This document shows, one piece after another, positions 30,945-39,345 of a stretch of 41,161 bases of DNA (position 1 is its first letter; the number at the start of each line of letters is the position of its first letter). The stretch spans positions 1 through 41,161 of IMG/VR virus record IMGVR_UViG_3300036790_000159; one strand, given 5' to 3'. Below the pieces are notes generated by a model. That model was not told where the DNA came from and searched no databases. It saw only the letters and a list, made by a program, of their open reading frames with translations. The position numbers were made by a program, and so were the translations under genes. Source of the stretch: a virus.

Positions 30945-33158
30945 TTACACTCCAGTCTGCAGCTCGTTTATGTCAGTGTTGCGCTCCAGCCGGCCCTCGG
31001 CCTCCTCGAACTCCTGCGGACCCTCCAGCCGTTCGGCTGCCTTGTCTGCGGCGGCCTTCACCACCGCCAGCTGGGTATCGGCGGTTCCCTTGGCGTCGAT
31101 GGCCTGCAGCTTGTTCTTCCCGCGCAGCTGCTCGATCGCCGCCGCGCTCTGCGTCCTCTGCGCTGCCGGGTTCGTCGCCTGCACCTGTTGCAGCTGCTGG
31201 GGCGTGAGGTCGACGATGATGTCCTCGGCTCCCTGCAGCTCGCTCACGCGCATAAAGATCTTCTCGATCGCGGCGAAGTTGATCGTCTGTCCCTTCTGGT
31301 GCATAAACTCCATCAGTTGCGGCTGCTGCAGCAGCTGCAGCATGAACGGGATCAGTTGCTGGATGGAGGCCTTCGCCTGCAGCTTCTGACCCGCGAGAAT
31401 CTTGATGTTGAACTCCGCGCAGATCAGTCTCTCGGGGTCGATCTTGTTGATGATCGTGTCCGCATATTTTTTGCTCAGGATGCGGCGGATCTCGGCGATC
31501 GGCATCTTGGTCTGAATGATCCACCACAGAAATCGATACCAGCGCGTCAGTATGCCCTCGATGTGCGAGATAGGCTCGGCCACATTGTCGTCGGCCTTGT
31601 TTCCCAGGCGGTTGACGCCCGTTGCCGTCTTCAGCGCGGTCGAACCGGGGCCGGTGTTGCCCTGCATCGTGGTTGAGTTTGCGCCCACCAGGTCCTCGCC
31701 GCCGCGATTTGCAATGTCGCTGTAGATCTGCATATTTGCGGGATGAATCTCTGGCCGTTGGATGTACTGAAAGGCCTTTCCTACATCGCCGCTTGGACCG
31801 GGGTTGACTCCCCATAAAGTTCCCAATCCCATCACCACATTTTGCGTTGGCTCGTTCCCGCTTCCGTTGTCATACAGCAGCGGAGGGTCGCCCCAATATC
31901 CCAAAAGCTGCAGCATTTTATTTAAAATTCCCTGAGACATGCGCTGGTCTCCGGAATTGAGCCTGCCGATGCCCATCCCATAGCCGCTGTTGTCGATGTT
32001 CCACCAATTGCCGGCGACGCCCAGAGCGAAGTCCTGCAGATCATGGTCTCCGTTGCGAATCGTCTTACGTCGGCCCTGATAGCAAAGCACCTCGATGATC
32101 TTCTCTTTGGTTGAATACTTCAGCCGCATGAGAGGCCGCAGGGTCGGGTCGGCGTTGGTCTGCTCGTGTTCGCCCTGCGCGTGGAAGACGACCGCAGAAT
32201 TAGACTCCATGCTTTCGGAGGTTGTCGATGCTGCCGGTGCGTCGCCCAGCGGGTTCTCAAAAAAGAATTGCTTTAGCTCGTCGTCGCTGGGGATGTCCTT
32301 ATAGCAATCCATTCCGCGAAGCTGCTGCAGGTTCTGCAGGTTCGGGTAGTCGATATCTATCTTTCCAAATGCGCTCAACTCCGGGCGGTTGGGTGTGCGC
32401 CAGGCTGGGTCATAGAGCGTCGTTCCCAGCTTGCGATATTCGAAGTATGGCCACGTCTCTTTCACCGTGTCGATGACGACTTCAAACTGGTCGCTTTCCC
32501 AGGTGTTGACGACCTTGGGCGGTCCGATCGGCATCGGAATCTCTTCCGGCTGCTTTTTTCGTTTCCTCGTCTTGTAGACGGTCTCCTTCTCTTCATACCC
32601 CATATCGCCCAGCCCCGTCCCCTGCAGGACGAGACAGTCGATCAGCAGCCCCATGTTGTATTCAAGATCTGCGCGTTCGCTGAGGACGCTGAAGAGTTCG
32701 GTGATGGCGTCGGTGTAAATCTCCGAGTCGTCATCGCCTGCGAGCTGGCCGCGAGGCTCTAACAGAAACGGTGTCTGGTCGGCGAAGATGCCGCGCTTGA
32801 TCTGCGTCGCCATCGTGTTCGAGTTCTTGGCTACGTTGAACCGCGAAATGCGCTGTGTCCCTCCACTGCCTCCGCGCCAATTGCTATCGAAGTTGGGGCT
32901 TTGCTTCAGGTAGTCGATCAGCTGCCACTCGGCCAGCCATGCATTCTCGTCCAGCCATGCCACCCACGCCTGATAGTTCTCGTAAACCAGCGTCGCCGCC
33001 GCATCGTCGTCATAGCTGGTCTCTGCGCCGTCTTTGCCGAGCTTGGCCTGTGACTGCGCGATGCGCGGCGTCATCTCGTTGCCGAGTGGCATCCCATCGC
33101 CGCCAGGTCGCGCCGCTACATCGTCACCCTCACGCTCGATATCCAGTTCTTCAGCCAT
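30945..33158 (-). CDS. Portal protein
   Basis: 737 aa. Order and content fit a podovirus portal: N-terminal acidic region, helices around WLDENAWLAEWQLIDYLKQSPNFDSNW, SRFNVAKNSNTMATQIKRG, the wing domain, a stem/tunnel-like helix region near ILTRWYRFLWWIIQTK, and a Gln-rich C-terminal coiled coil (QQLIPFMLQLLQQPQLMEF). It follows the terminase and a small zinc gene. Forms the dodecameric DNA channel at the capsid vertex in this family. Confidence 0.85.
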   Translation of the reverse strand: MAEELDIEREGDDVAARPGGDGMPLGNEMTPRIAQSQAKLGKDGAETSYDDDAAATLVYENYQAWVAWLDENAWLAEWQLIDYLKQSPNFDSNWRGGSGGTQRISRFNVAKNSNTMATQIKRGIFADQTPFLLEPRGQLAGDDDSEIYTDAITELFSVLSERADLEYNMGLLIDCLVLQGTGLGDMGYEEKETVYKTRKRKKQPEEIPMPIGPPKVVNTWESDQFEVVIDTVKETWPYFEYRKLGTTLYDPAWRTPNRPELSAFGKIDIDYPNLQNLQQLRGMDCYKDIPSDDELKQFFFENPLGDAPAASTTSESMESNSAVVFHAQGEHEQTNADPTLRPLMRLKYSTKEKIIEVLCYQGRRKTIRNGDHDLQDFALGVAGNWWNIDNSGYGMGIGRLNSGDQRMSQGILNKMLQLLGYWGDPPLLYDNGSGNEPTQNVVMGLGTLWGVNPGPSGDVGKAFQYIQRPEIHPANMQIYSDIANRGGEDLVGANSTTMQGNTGPGSTALKTATGVNRLGNKADDNVAEPISHIEGILTRWYRFLWWIIQTKMPIAEIRRILSKKYADTIINKIDPERLICAEFNIKILAGQKLQAKASIQQLIPFMLQLLQQPQLMEFMHQKGQTINFAAIEKIFMRVSELQGAEDIIVDLTPQQLQQVQATNPAAQRTQSAAAIEQLRGKNKLQAIDAKGTADTQLAVVKAAADKAAERLEGPQEFEEAEGRLERNTDINELQTGV

Positions 33159-33360
33159 TTTCTCTCTCTTCGTTGAGCTGCTGGATCACATCCTGAAGCT
33201 GGCCAACTCTTTCATCTTCCGACATCAAAAACCACCACTTACAAACAGGCTTCGTTTCTTCGGGATCGTCTCTATCGCCAAAGTGCGCTTTCGCCTGCTC
33301 GCGATCGGTAGTAACAAAATCGCAGTGATAGCACCGCCAGTAGTCCACTAGCTCAACCAT
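33151..33360 (-). CDS. Small zinc-finger protein
   Basis: 69 aa from ATG 33360. WRCYHCDFVTTDREQAKAHF is a single C2H2-like finger (CxxC...H), followed by a helical tail LQDVIQQLNEE. 8-nt overlaps with both the terminase and portal genes. May be an assembly or DNA-binding factor. Confidence 0.7.
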   Translation of the reverse strand: MVELVDYWRCYHCDFVTTDREQAKAHFGDRDDPEETKPVCKWWFLMSEDERVGQLQDVIQQLNEERENG

Positions 33361-35050
33361 CGAGGCCACCAGGCAGTGGGAGCAACCAGTTGTGTGTCGT
33401 CGTCTTCTCCATCGCCTGCTGGTGTGCCATTGCTTTCTTTTTCACCTTCTCGTCGACGATTGGAGTGCCCTGCAGGTTCAAAAGCCAGTTGATCGTAGCA
33501 TCGTCGCCGCGCATCCGCTGATACTCAATCTCTTCATCCTCGAGCGCAGCGCGCATCTGAGACATTGGCACCAGGTTCCCCAGCTTCGACACGCACTCGA
33601 TGATGCCATTCTCCTCGATCAGACCGAAGTAGACGAACTGTTTTTTGCATTCGCTGCCTTTGGTCATGCCGCGCGCGAAGATAATCCGTCCAACCTTCAA
33701 CAATGGTTCCATCTGCTTGATTGCGCTGTTGCGCAGATTTTCGTTGTCTTCAAAGTCGCTCCACTGGATACGTAGGCTGACGTTCTTTCTTGCCGCCTCG
33801 TTGCGGATGTGGGGCGTAAAGGCATCGCATCCGGGGGTATTCAGGATCATCATTCCATCGGCCTGCAGCTGCCGGTGGATCTTCACCATACGCTCGGCCT
33901 GGTGGCTGGGCGTCCCGCCGATCTGCCAGCAGTCGATCACGTACACCTTGCCATCGATGATCCGCGCCGCCGCGCCCTCCATCAGCTTGCTCGTCGCCGG
34001 CTTCGAGCCATACTGCAGACGCCAGCACACAAACGTCTCGCCACCATAGGGTGGGATGCGCTCGATGTCGGCCTCGCACGTTCCATACAGCTTCTCGTCG
34101 AAGATGGGCGTGTGGCCACCCTGCGGATCGTTCTGCTGCTGGCACATGAACGTCTCGTAGTTCTCGTAGAACATCCCGCGCAGCCGTTTGTACGTCATGC
34201 CTGGGAGTTCGGAGAACGGCAAAATCACTTCATCCTCGGGCGGGAACTCTCCGAGTAGAAGTCGCGAGCTATCCTTGCGAATAATCGAGTGTCGAATCAG
34301 AACGTCCCACTCGTCGGGGTCCATATCGTTGAGTCGGACGCCATAGAGGTCGAAAGGGTGATATCGGGTACCAACGAGATACAGGTAGCCACCCGGAACG
34401 AGAGTGTTTTTGTTCGTGTCGAAAGTGTCGATTACACCTTGTCGGGCGTCTGCGGTGGCGCGGATACCGCTGTTCTTGGTCGCCACCATGTCGTCGCAGT
34501 TGAGCAGCCACGGATGCCATCCTGACTGTTCTGTGAGGGGCGAAGTAAACGAAATCGTGTCATCGAGCGCGTTGCGATCATGGGTCGCCGTGTTCCACGT
34601 TTCCTTAGCTGTAAATGGTTCTTTGTCTGTGACTAGCTCGGGAAAGCAAAGCTGAAACCGGGTTGGATTCTCAAACCTCGGACAATAGAAATAATTCGCG
34701 GTGCCTTTCGAGATTTTCTTCGCGAGAGGTTGGGTCGCCGTCTGATTCAATATGGTGATGAATTTTGGGAACCCCGCAATCCACTGCACCTTATCCACGC
34801 GGTTCCATGTGGTCTTGTAGGTAAAGCGCGGATCGAAGTGCATCAGCTTTTTTTTCGGGCGCTGCTCCTCGATGGGTAAGAGAGGATTTTTCCTGCCATA
34901 GAGATCCGCGACTGGCTTATGCAGGACGGGATGGAACTCCCAGCCCAGCATCCGGCCTGCAAAGAATGGATCGGTAATGAAGCGATGCCGCAAATCTGCG
35001 CGATAAGCGGCATCCTGAACAATGCGTTCGTGATCGTCTGGCTCGATCAT
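33353..35050 (-). CDS. terL: Terminase large subunit
   Basis: 565 aa from ATG 35050; the frame continues to 35131 but that part overlaps the preceding gene. FDPRFTYKTTW is the variant Walker A (R-x-x-Y-K-T-T) of Terminase_6-type packaging ATPases, LLNCDDMV the Walker B. The nuclease half has the conserved ARIIDGKVYVIDCW and later acidic clusters. The full-length frame is intact. It packages DNA into the prohead through the portal encoded downstream. No small-subunit gene is evident nearby; the 102-aa protein upstream is too unlike. Confidence 0.88.
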   Translation of the reverse strand: MIEPDDHERIVQDAAYRADLRHRFITDPFFAGRMLGWEFHPVLHKPVADLYGRKNPLLPIEEQRPKKKLMHFDPRFTYKTTWNRVDKVQWIAGFPKFITILNQTATQPLAKKISKGTANYFYCPRFENPTRFQLCFPELVTDKEPFTAKETWNTATHDRNALDDTISFTSPLTEQSGWHPWLLNCDDMVATKNSGIRATADARQGVIDTFDTNKNTLVPGGYLYLVGTRYHPFDLYGVRLNDMDPDEWDVLIRHSIIRKDSSRLLLGEFPPEDEVILPFSELPGMTYKRLRGMFYENYETFMCQQQNDPQGGHTPIFDEKLYGTCEADIERIPPYGGETFVCWRLQYGSKPATSKLMEGAAARIIDGKVYVIDCWQIGGTPSHQAERMVKIHRQLQADGMMILNTPGCDAFTPHIRNEAARKNVSLRIQWSDFEDNENLRNSAIKQMEPLLKVGRIIFARGMTKGSECKKQFVYFGLIEENGIIECVSKLGNLVPMSQMRAALEDEEIEYQRMRGDDATINWLLNLQGTPIVDEKVKKKAMAHQQAMEKTTTHNWLLPLPGGLDG

Positions 35051-35054
35051 TCGA

Positions 35055-35363
35055 CTACATCCCCGCTGAGGGAGCCGCTGCTGCATCGGGCGCTGCGCCG
35101 CCAGCGCCTGGCTCCCCATCGGGTGCAGCACCCGCGTCAGCAGCGGGCTGATTCATCGAGAATTGATCGCCGACGTGTTCTCCGGCCTCATCCGGGGATG
35201 AACTGACCGCCATATTTTTGCGCTCCGGCTCGGTCTTATCGTCACCCTTTTTGGCCTTGTAGGTGTGGTGATGGATGATGTGGCCGTCTTCGGTCTCTTC
35301 GCTGCGGATCTCATGCAGATGTTTCTTCTTGGGCTTCTCTTCGCCTTTTTTCTCTTCGGCCAT
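35055..35363 (-). CDS. Small His-rich late protein
   Basis: 102 aa with an AGGAGAG ribosome-binding site. Lys/Glu-rich N-terminus, then the conserved-looking HLHEIRSEETEDGHIIHHHT and an Ala/Gly/Pro-rich tail. Similar short proteins with a clustered HHH occur next to packaging genes in other phages. May bind metal or DNA; role unknown. Confidence 0.65.
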   Translation of the reverse strand: MAEEKKGEEKPKKKHLHEIRSEETEDGHIIHHHTYKAKKGDDKTEPERKNMAVSSSPDEAGEHVGDQFSMNQPAADAGAAPDGEPGAGGAAPDAAAAPSAGM

Positions 35364-35382
35364 CGTCTCTCTCCTGAAAAGT

Positions 35383-35404
35383 GCGGGGCTGTTTCCAACC
35401 CCGC
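35383..35404 (-). terminator. Hairpin in late-operon leader
   Basis: GCGGGG (35383-35388) pairs with CCCCGC (35399-35404) around a 10-nt loop. On the minus strand it is followed by ACTTTTC, a short U-run. It lies between the first virion gene and the terminase-side genes, so it may be a partial terminator or attenuator rather than a full stop. Confidence 0.4.
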
Positions 35405-35472
35405 GATTGCTCCGCCTACGGAGTATTTAACGTGCGTCACGTATCGCACAGGGCGGCTTTTGCAATTTCGTT

Positions 35473-36102
35473 CTAACCCGCACTGTACTTCTGCACATTC
35501 ACTGTAGTCAGTGTCCCGGCAGTCGCTCCGCTCGAGGTGAAGGTGAGGGTGAAGCTCGGCAGGTTCGATACAGTGGGAGGGTTCGCGGAGGGATTGCCCT
35601 GGTTGAGAAATCCGCTCGGGAAGTTTGAAAGCGTCACGGCGGCCACGATGGCTTTGTTGACGTAGAACTCTATCTTGCCGGATAGAACTCCATTCACCGA
35701 GTTGAAGATCAGAGTGGCATGCGCGTACCAGCTCGCCGTCGCGGTGGCTTGTGCGATGGCTCCGCTCGTACCCAGGAGCGTATTGCTTCCGATCGTCTCG
35801 CTGCTGCCTTCGTAGACCTTGATGATGATGTTACCGCTGGCCGTGGTCTCGATGACTCCCGAGGCCCACAAGTCAAACGGGGTCTGCTCGATCTGCGTGT
35901 CGGGAGGGATCTGGATCGAAAGGGGCACCGCAGCATTCGGGGCACTCGGTGCGATGGTCTCTGTGGCCGCCGCCAGGGTGAACTGTACGGGCAATACGCC
36001 CGCCAGCGTCTGGGTCTGGGTCGCCTGCTGGTTAAGAGGGATTTGGTTCGCTACACTGGCGGCTCCGGAAGTCGGGCCATAGGGACGATCTGACAAAGCC
36101 AT
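35473..36102 (-). CDS. Virion structural protein, beta-rich
   Basis: 209 aa, first gene of the late operon, with AAGGAGAG before the ATG. Ser/Thr/Ala-rich beta sequence (IIIKVYEGSSETIGS, then KIEFYVNKAIVAAVTL). Resembles phage minor structural or decoration proteins; it could also be a fibre-type lectin fold. No motif gives a firm name. Confidence 0.55.
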   Translation of the reverse strand: MALSDRPYGPTSGAASVANQIPLNQQATQTQTLAGVLPVQFTLAAATETIAPSAPNAAVPLSIQIPPDTQIEQTPFDLWASGVIETTASGNIIIKVYEGSSETIGSNTLLGTSGAIAQATATASWYAHATLIFNSVNGVLSGKIEFYVNKAIVAAVTLSNFPSGFLNQGNPSANPPTVSNLPSFTLTFTSSGATAGTLTTVNVQKYSAG

Positions 36103-36147
36103 ACTTGCTCTCCTTGAACGGCTGCATATTGTTGCACATTCTCGGCA

Positions 36148-36176
36148 AGTCTACTCCCCGCGCCTTTTTCGTCCAA
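36148..36176 (-). promoter_or_regulatory. Putative late-operon promoter
   Basis: On the minus strand: TTGGAC (36176-36171), a 17-bp spacer, TAGACT (36153-36148). It sits 46 bp before the first virion gene ATG and just after the upstream gene's stop. Hexamers deviate from consensus, as expected for a regulated promoter. Confidence 0.4.
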
Positions 36177-36371
36177 TCAATTCTTTTTTTCGGGCATTCT
36201 ACGCAGTGCGCCGCGCTTGACGATGGCCGTGAAGCCATCCTCGAAGCGAACCTGCACGTCCCCGATGGTGTTTCTCACCCCGATGATCTCGCACCGCTTG
36301 CCCTTGCGATCGAAGCGATCCCAGCGCATCACATGCGGAAACGGTTCAGCTTCTGGGGGTAGTGGCCTCAT
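36177..36371 (-). CDS. Small basic protein with KOW-like strand
   Basis: 64 aa; ATGA overlap with the upstream gene. GKRCEIIGVRNTIGDVQVRF is reminiscent of an SH3-like or KOW-like beta barrel. Conserved-looking but unnamed. Confidence 0.6.
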   Translation of the reverse strand: MRPLPPEAEPFPHVMRWDRFDRKGKRCEIIGVRNTIGDVQVRFEDGFTAIVKRGALRRMPEKKN

Positions 36372-36706
36372 CTTTGTCTGTACTCCGCGAAGGCCTCGGG
36401 TGTGGGATCGCCGCCGCTAGCCTTCCAATCCAACTTCCATTGCTCGAAGGCCTCGGGGTAGATCAGGTCCGGGCGCTTGCGCTCCATCGTACGAAATCGT
36501 TTATAGGCCTCGCGCTCTTCCGGAGTGCTCGGCCGACGGCAGTAGCGGCAGTCTTTTTTGTCGGTGATGGCTTGGAGCTGGGCGTGTCTTAGCTTCTGAT
36601 GCTCCTTACTGCATGTGATCGCGCCGTACTTGAGACGATCCGTTGGAACTTCGGCAGCACAGACGATGCAATGTGTTTTGATATCGTCGTAAGTTTTTCT
36701 AGCCAT
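36368..36706 (-). CDS. Zinc-finger phage protein
   Basis: 112 aa with CIVC, C...(CSKEH) and CRYC sets that could form one or two zinc sites. Basic N-terminus. Overlaps rusA by 8 nt. Position in the rusA operon suggests a role in DNA metabolism or regulation. Confidence 0.65.
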   Translation of the reverse strand: MARKTYDDIKTHCIVCAAEVPTDRLKYGAITCSKEHQKLRHAQLQAITDKKDCRYCRRPSTPEEREAYKRFRTMERKRPDLIYPEAFEQWKLDWKASGGDPTPEAFAEYRQR

Positions 36707-37175
36707 TTCTTTCCTCTCTGTGAAACATGTCGCGCATTCGTTCGGCTAGGGTGCGTCTCTGCTGGCAGATCGAAGCAATGATGAGTGTTCCCGCCTTGTC
36801 TCGATAGCGGTCCTCTACCTCGATGTGCCACTTCCGCACTCGCGCGTCGGAATGGATGATTACCGCGTTCACTAAGCTGTCCGCGATGCACTTCCAATTA
36901 TTGTCTCCGTCGCCTCTTTCGCCTTTGCCCAGAAACACCGTGACGGTCAACGCATAGCGAATTTTGTTTTTTTCGGCGGCTGTCAGCGGCACCAGCGATT
37001 GCCCTCTCGCAAAGATCGCGATCGCATCTCGAAATGCTTTAGCTTCGTCCGTCAGCGCAAAACTCAGTCTGGGGCCGTTACTCGTGCGCAATGTAATAGG
37101 TCTTTTGTAGTGATTAACAGATGGCGGTGTAAGAGGAATCTCTAATATGATCGACTTGACACTCTGGAATTTCAT
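36699..37175 (-). CDS. rusA: RusA-family Holliday junction resolvase
   Basis: 158 aa. N-terminal EIPLTPPSVNHYKR, FALTDEAKAFRDA, and the diagnostic GDGDNNWKCIADSL (RusA D-x-D-N...K...D-x-L), then KWHIEVEDRY. All catalytic acidic residues of RusA appear present. It would resolve four-way junctions during phage replication or packaging. The start ATG lies 8 nt after a TATATT-like -10 with no ribosome-binding site, so the mRNA may be leaderless. Confidence 0.9.
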   Translation of the reverse strand: MKFQSVKSIILEIPLTPPSVNHYKRPITLRTSNGPRLSFALTDEAKAFRDAIAIFARGQSLVPLTAAEKNKIRYALTVTVFLGKGERGDGDNNWKCIADSLVNAVIIHSDARVRKWHIEVEDRYRDKAGTLIIASICQQRRTLAERMRDMFHREERNG

Positions 37176-37193
37176 ACCTATACAATATAGGGA
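37156..37193. promoter_or_regulatory. Divergent promoter with palindromic operator
   Basis: Plus strand: TTGACA (37156-37161), 17 bp, TATACA (37179-37184), then the ATG at 37193. Minus strand: a TATATT-type -10 just before rusA. The palindrome CCTATA-CAA-TATAGG (37177-37191) overlaps both. The 25 bp at 37169-37193 recur at 10114-10138 with two mismatches, so this is a strong repressor-site candidate. Confidence 0.7.
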
Positions 37194-37450
37194 TGAAAAA
37201 GAAAAGTGTGAGAAAAAAGAAAGTTATTAAAAAAAAGATGAAGAAGGTTGGCAGGCCTAGGGGCACCAAGACCTACGTGGAGTTGGGTCTTCAGGCTACT
37301 CCGGAGGAACGTGACCTAATTGATAAGGGGGCTACAGCTGAGGCTCAACGCCTCGGGTGGCGTACAAAATCGCGCAATAATTTCTGTTTGCGCGCAGCTC
37401 TGGCGGCGGCCAAAAAGGAATTGCGCGATGCCGGTGAGGATGTGGCCTAG
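37193..37450 (+). CDS. Putative ribbon-helix-helix regulator
   Basis: 85 aa. Very Lys-rich N-terminal tail (residues 1-18), GRPRGTKTYVELGLQATPEE with a possible ribbon strand, then two helices (RDLIDKGATAEAQRLG; RNNFCLRAALAAAKKEL). Compatible with a CopG-like DNA-binding fold. It lies directly under the divergent palindromic operator with no ribosome-binding site, fitting an autoregulated repressor. Fold and role are inference. Its TAG overlaps the convergent gene's TAG through CTAG. Confidence 0.5.
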   Translation: MKKKSVRKKKVIKKKMKKVGRPRGTKTYVELGLQATPEERDLIDKGATAEAQRLGWRTKSRNNFCLRAALAAAKKELRDAGEDVA

Positions 37451-38010
37451 GACGCTCTCTTTGCTTCCATGGTCTCCAGCTCCGCGAACATGCGTTTCAC
37501 GTCTTCGCCTCCCTCGTCGATTTCATCCTTTCTGACTGGCTCATACTCACGCGCGAATCCCTCCAGGTCGTCGTCGAGGATTCGCGCCACGAGATACAGA
37601 GTCTTCACCAGCTCCTCAATCGTTTCAAAATCTATTTCCAGGTGGCCGCGCTCGATGCGCAGCGCATCGGGTATCCCCGCGATGCTGACTGGTGGCGTGT
37701 CGCGCCGCACCATGCTGCGTACCGATCGGCGAGATGGCGCTTTCTTCTCCGCTCTTAGCCGGCGCATCAGGGTAGTTACGTCGTCGGACTCGGAAACTTT
37801 GTCCAGGAACGCCAACAAGCCCTCGCGTTCGGCCAGGTAGCCGGTGTTGACCTTCAAGGTGGGCACGATCTCCAGCAACCTCGACGCCGCGCCCTGCTGG
37901 ATCTGGAACAACGCCTCCAGCTCTCCGCGCGTGTAGTGCGACCTGACCGAGTTCGCCACCGACCTGCGGATCTCATGCAGTCGCGGGAGCCATGTGATCG
38001 GTCGCGCCAT
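37447..38010 (-). CDS. Helical protein, possible DNA-binding, unknown
   Basis: 187 aa. N-terminal IRRSVANSVRSHYTRGELEALFQIQQGAASRLLEIVP (read as two helices, roughly residues 14-30 and 31-50) looks like a helix-turn-helix with a 'Q-x-x-A-A-x-R-L-L' recognition helix. The rest is charged and helical. I vaguely recall similar proteins in acidobacterial genomes but cannot name a family. Ribosome-binding GGGAAGGG. Confidence 0.6.
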   Translation of the reverse strand: MARPITWLPRLHEIRRSVANSVRSHYTRGELEALFQIQQGAASRLLEIVPTLKVNTGYLAEREGLLAFLDKVSESDDVTTLMRRLRAEKKAPSRRSVRSMVRRDTPPVSIAGIPDALRIERGHLEIDFETIEELVKTLYLVARILDDDLEGFAREYEPVRKDEIDEGGEDVKRMFAELETMEAKRAS

Positions 38011-38073
38011 CGTTCAAAGTCCCTTCCCCTGGCTAAGATGCTATCCTTCGCGCCTGACGGGGATTAGTAAAAG

Positions 38074-38115
38074 CTCTTACCATAACCCCCTAAGAGGCGA
38101 TTTTTCCCTCTTTTT
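38074..38115 (+). terminator. Competing hairpins before parA
   Basis: TAAGAG (38091-38096) can pair with CTCTTA (38074-38079). Alternatively AAGAGG (38092-38097) can pair with CCTCTT (38107-38112), which is followed by TTT. The two folds exclude each other, as in attenuators. It may shield parA from read-through. Weak evidence. Confidence 0.35.
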
Positions 38116-38123
38116 GCCATTGT

Positions 38124-38225
38124 ATTACGCGGCGTAATCTCCACGGTATAGGTTACCGTAATCTCCACGGTAGAACCTCTGTATGCACTACCGTAAGCTC
38201 TACGGTGTGGCATATCGTAATCTCA
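38124..38225 (+). repeat. Repeated palindromic sites before parA (parS/operator candidate)
   Basis: CGTAATCT-like elements begin at 38133, 38157, 38192 and 38216, i.e. spaced 24, 35 and 24 bp. The middle two are palindromes, TACCGT-N7-ACGGTA (38154-38172) and TACCGT-N6/7-ACGGT (38189-38206). The first overlaps the palindrome ATTACGC-G-GCGTAAT (38124-38138). Such arrays serve as plasmid centromeres and as operators for partition proteins. No ribosome-binding site precedes parA. Confidence 0.7.
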
Positions 38226-38989
38226 TGCCAATCATCCTCGCTATCGCGAACCAAAAAGGCGGCTGCGGAAAGACCACCACCACCATGAACCTCGCGGGAG
38301 GACTCTCGCGGGCGAAGTACCGCGTCCAGGTCGTCGACGCCGATCCGCAAGCCAGCGCGACCGTATGGAGTCTCGCGCGAGGGCAGGGAAAGCTGCCGTT
38401 TGAAGTCGTGCCGGCGCGACAGCTCAAATGGCGATTCTCGGCGCTCATGGGTGCCGAGGAGGAGTTGGTGCTGGTCGATTGTCCTCCCGGCATCACCGAC
38501 GTTGAGACCCTTACAGGGAAGGCCTGGCAGACCGAGGCGGCGAAGTTTGCGCGTGCGGTGCTGTCGGGGGCCGACGCGATCCTGGTCCCGCTCAGGCCGT
38601 CGACGCTCGACTTCTCGGCGGCGGCCAGCTTCGTTCGTCTCCTGGCGCGGGAGAAGATGCCCGAGACCAAGGTTGCTGTCCTGATCAACGCTCGCAAGAA
38701 TACGGTGCTTGGTCGTCAGGCCCGAGACTCCGCAGCGGTCCTCTTCGCGCCGATCGCTGGTACCTGGGTTCTTGAGTCCACCATCGGCGATCGCGCTCCC
38801 ATCACGGAAGTATCCGGGTCCGGTGAAACCATCTTCGACTATGCTCCCCGTCATGCAGCGGCGAAGGAGTACGTCGAGCTAACCAAGGAGATTCTGCAAT
38901 GGCTAAAAAACGCGCCCCACTCGCCGCACACGCTCTCGACGACGCCCATGTTGACCTTACCCCCATCCGAGACCGACGAGCGCCTGTAG
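38225..38989 (+). CDS. parA: ParA-family partition ATPase
   Basis: 254 aa from ATG 38225. Deviant Walker A NQKGGCGKTTTT (residues 9-20), Walker A' VVDADPQ, Walker B LVLVDCPPG, and the later PLRPSTLDF and INARK blocks. Small ParA without an N-terminal helix-turn-helix, as in type Ib systems that use a small partner. The frame is open upstream to 38183 with no better start. It overlaps the downstream gene by 91 nt. Segregates the plasmid together with its partner and the repeats upstream. Confidence 0.9.
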   Translation: MPIILAIANQKGGCGKTTTTMNLAGGLSRAKYRVQVVDADPQASATVWSLARGQGKLPFEVVPARQLKWRFSALMGAEEELVLVDCPPGITDVETLTGKAWQTEAAKFARAVLSGADAILVPLRPSTLDFSAAASFVRLLAREKMPETKVAVLINARKNTVLGRQARDSAAVLFAPIAGTWVLESTIGDRAPITEVSGSGETIFDYAPRHAAAKEYVELTKEILQWLKNAPHSPHTLSTTPMLTLPPSETDERL

Positions 38990-39303
38990 AGGCTCCTGAT
39001 GCGTCGGAACAGTGGGAAGATTACAACAACGCCGTCCGTATCCCCCTTCCGGAGCCGTCGACGGTGCCCCGCGCCTTCCACGCGTCTCCTTTGCCGGTCG
39101 ATGAACCTGGGGCGTCGATCCTCGATCGCTTTCCGTCCCTTCGGCCTGGGGCGAAGCGTGAGCGCATGGTGCCGTATCCTATCCGGTTGCCAGTGGCCCA
39201 GATCGGCGAGCTGGAGCGCCTGAAGGCCGAGCGGGGCATCATCCCTGCGGAGTTCATTCGCGACGCCGTGGCGAGCTGCCTGGCGCTTTTACGACAGAGC
39301 TAA
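38899..39303 (+). CDS. Small ParB-type partner, ribbon-helix-helix C-terminus
   Basis: 134 aa. ATG 38899 has AAGGAG 8 nt upstream, so independent initiation is credible. The N-terminal 85 residues are flexible (Pro/Ala/Asp-rich); the C-terminus PYPIRLPVAQIGELERLKAE followed by EFIRDAVASCLALL fits a ribbon-helix-helix. Small RHH proteins bind the centromere in type Ib partition systems. The 91-nt overlap with parA contains A-AAA-AAC in frame for -1 slippage, which would fuse the two proteins. Confidence 0.7.
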   Translation: MAKKRAPLAAHALDDAHVDLTPIRDRRAPVEAPDASEQWEDYNNAVRIPLPEPSTVPRAFHASPLPVDEPGASILDRFPSLRPGAKRERMVPYPIRLPVAQIGELERLKAERGIIPAEFIRDAVASCLALLRQS

Positions 39304-39308
39304 AAAGT

Positions 39309-39330
39309 GGGGTACTCACCCGAGTACCCC
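39309..39330. terminator. Strong hairpin after the partition genes
   Basis: GGGGTACTC-ACCC-GAGTACCCC, a perfect 9-bp stem 6 bp after the stop codon. No U-run follows directly; a U-run terminator follows at 39346. Confidence 0.5.
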
Positions 39331-39345
39331 TAGTCTGCCTTGGTT

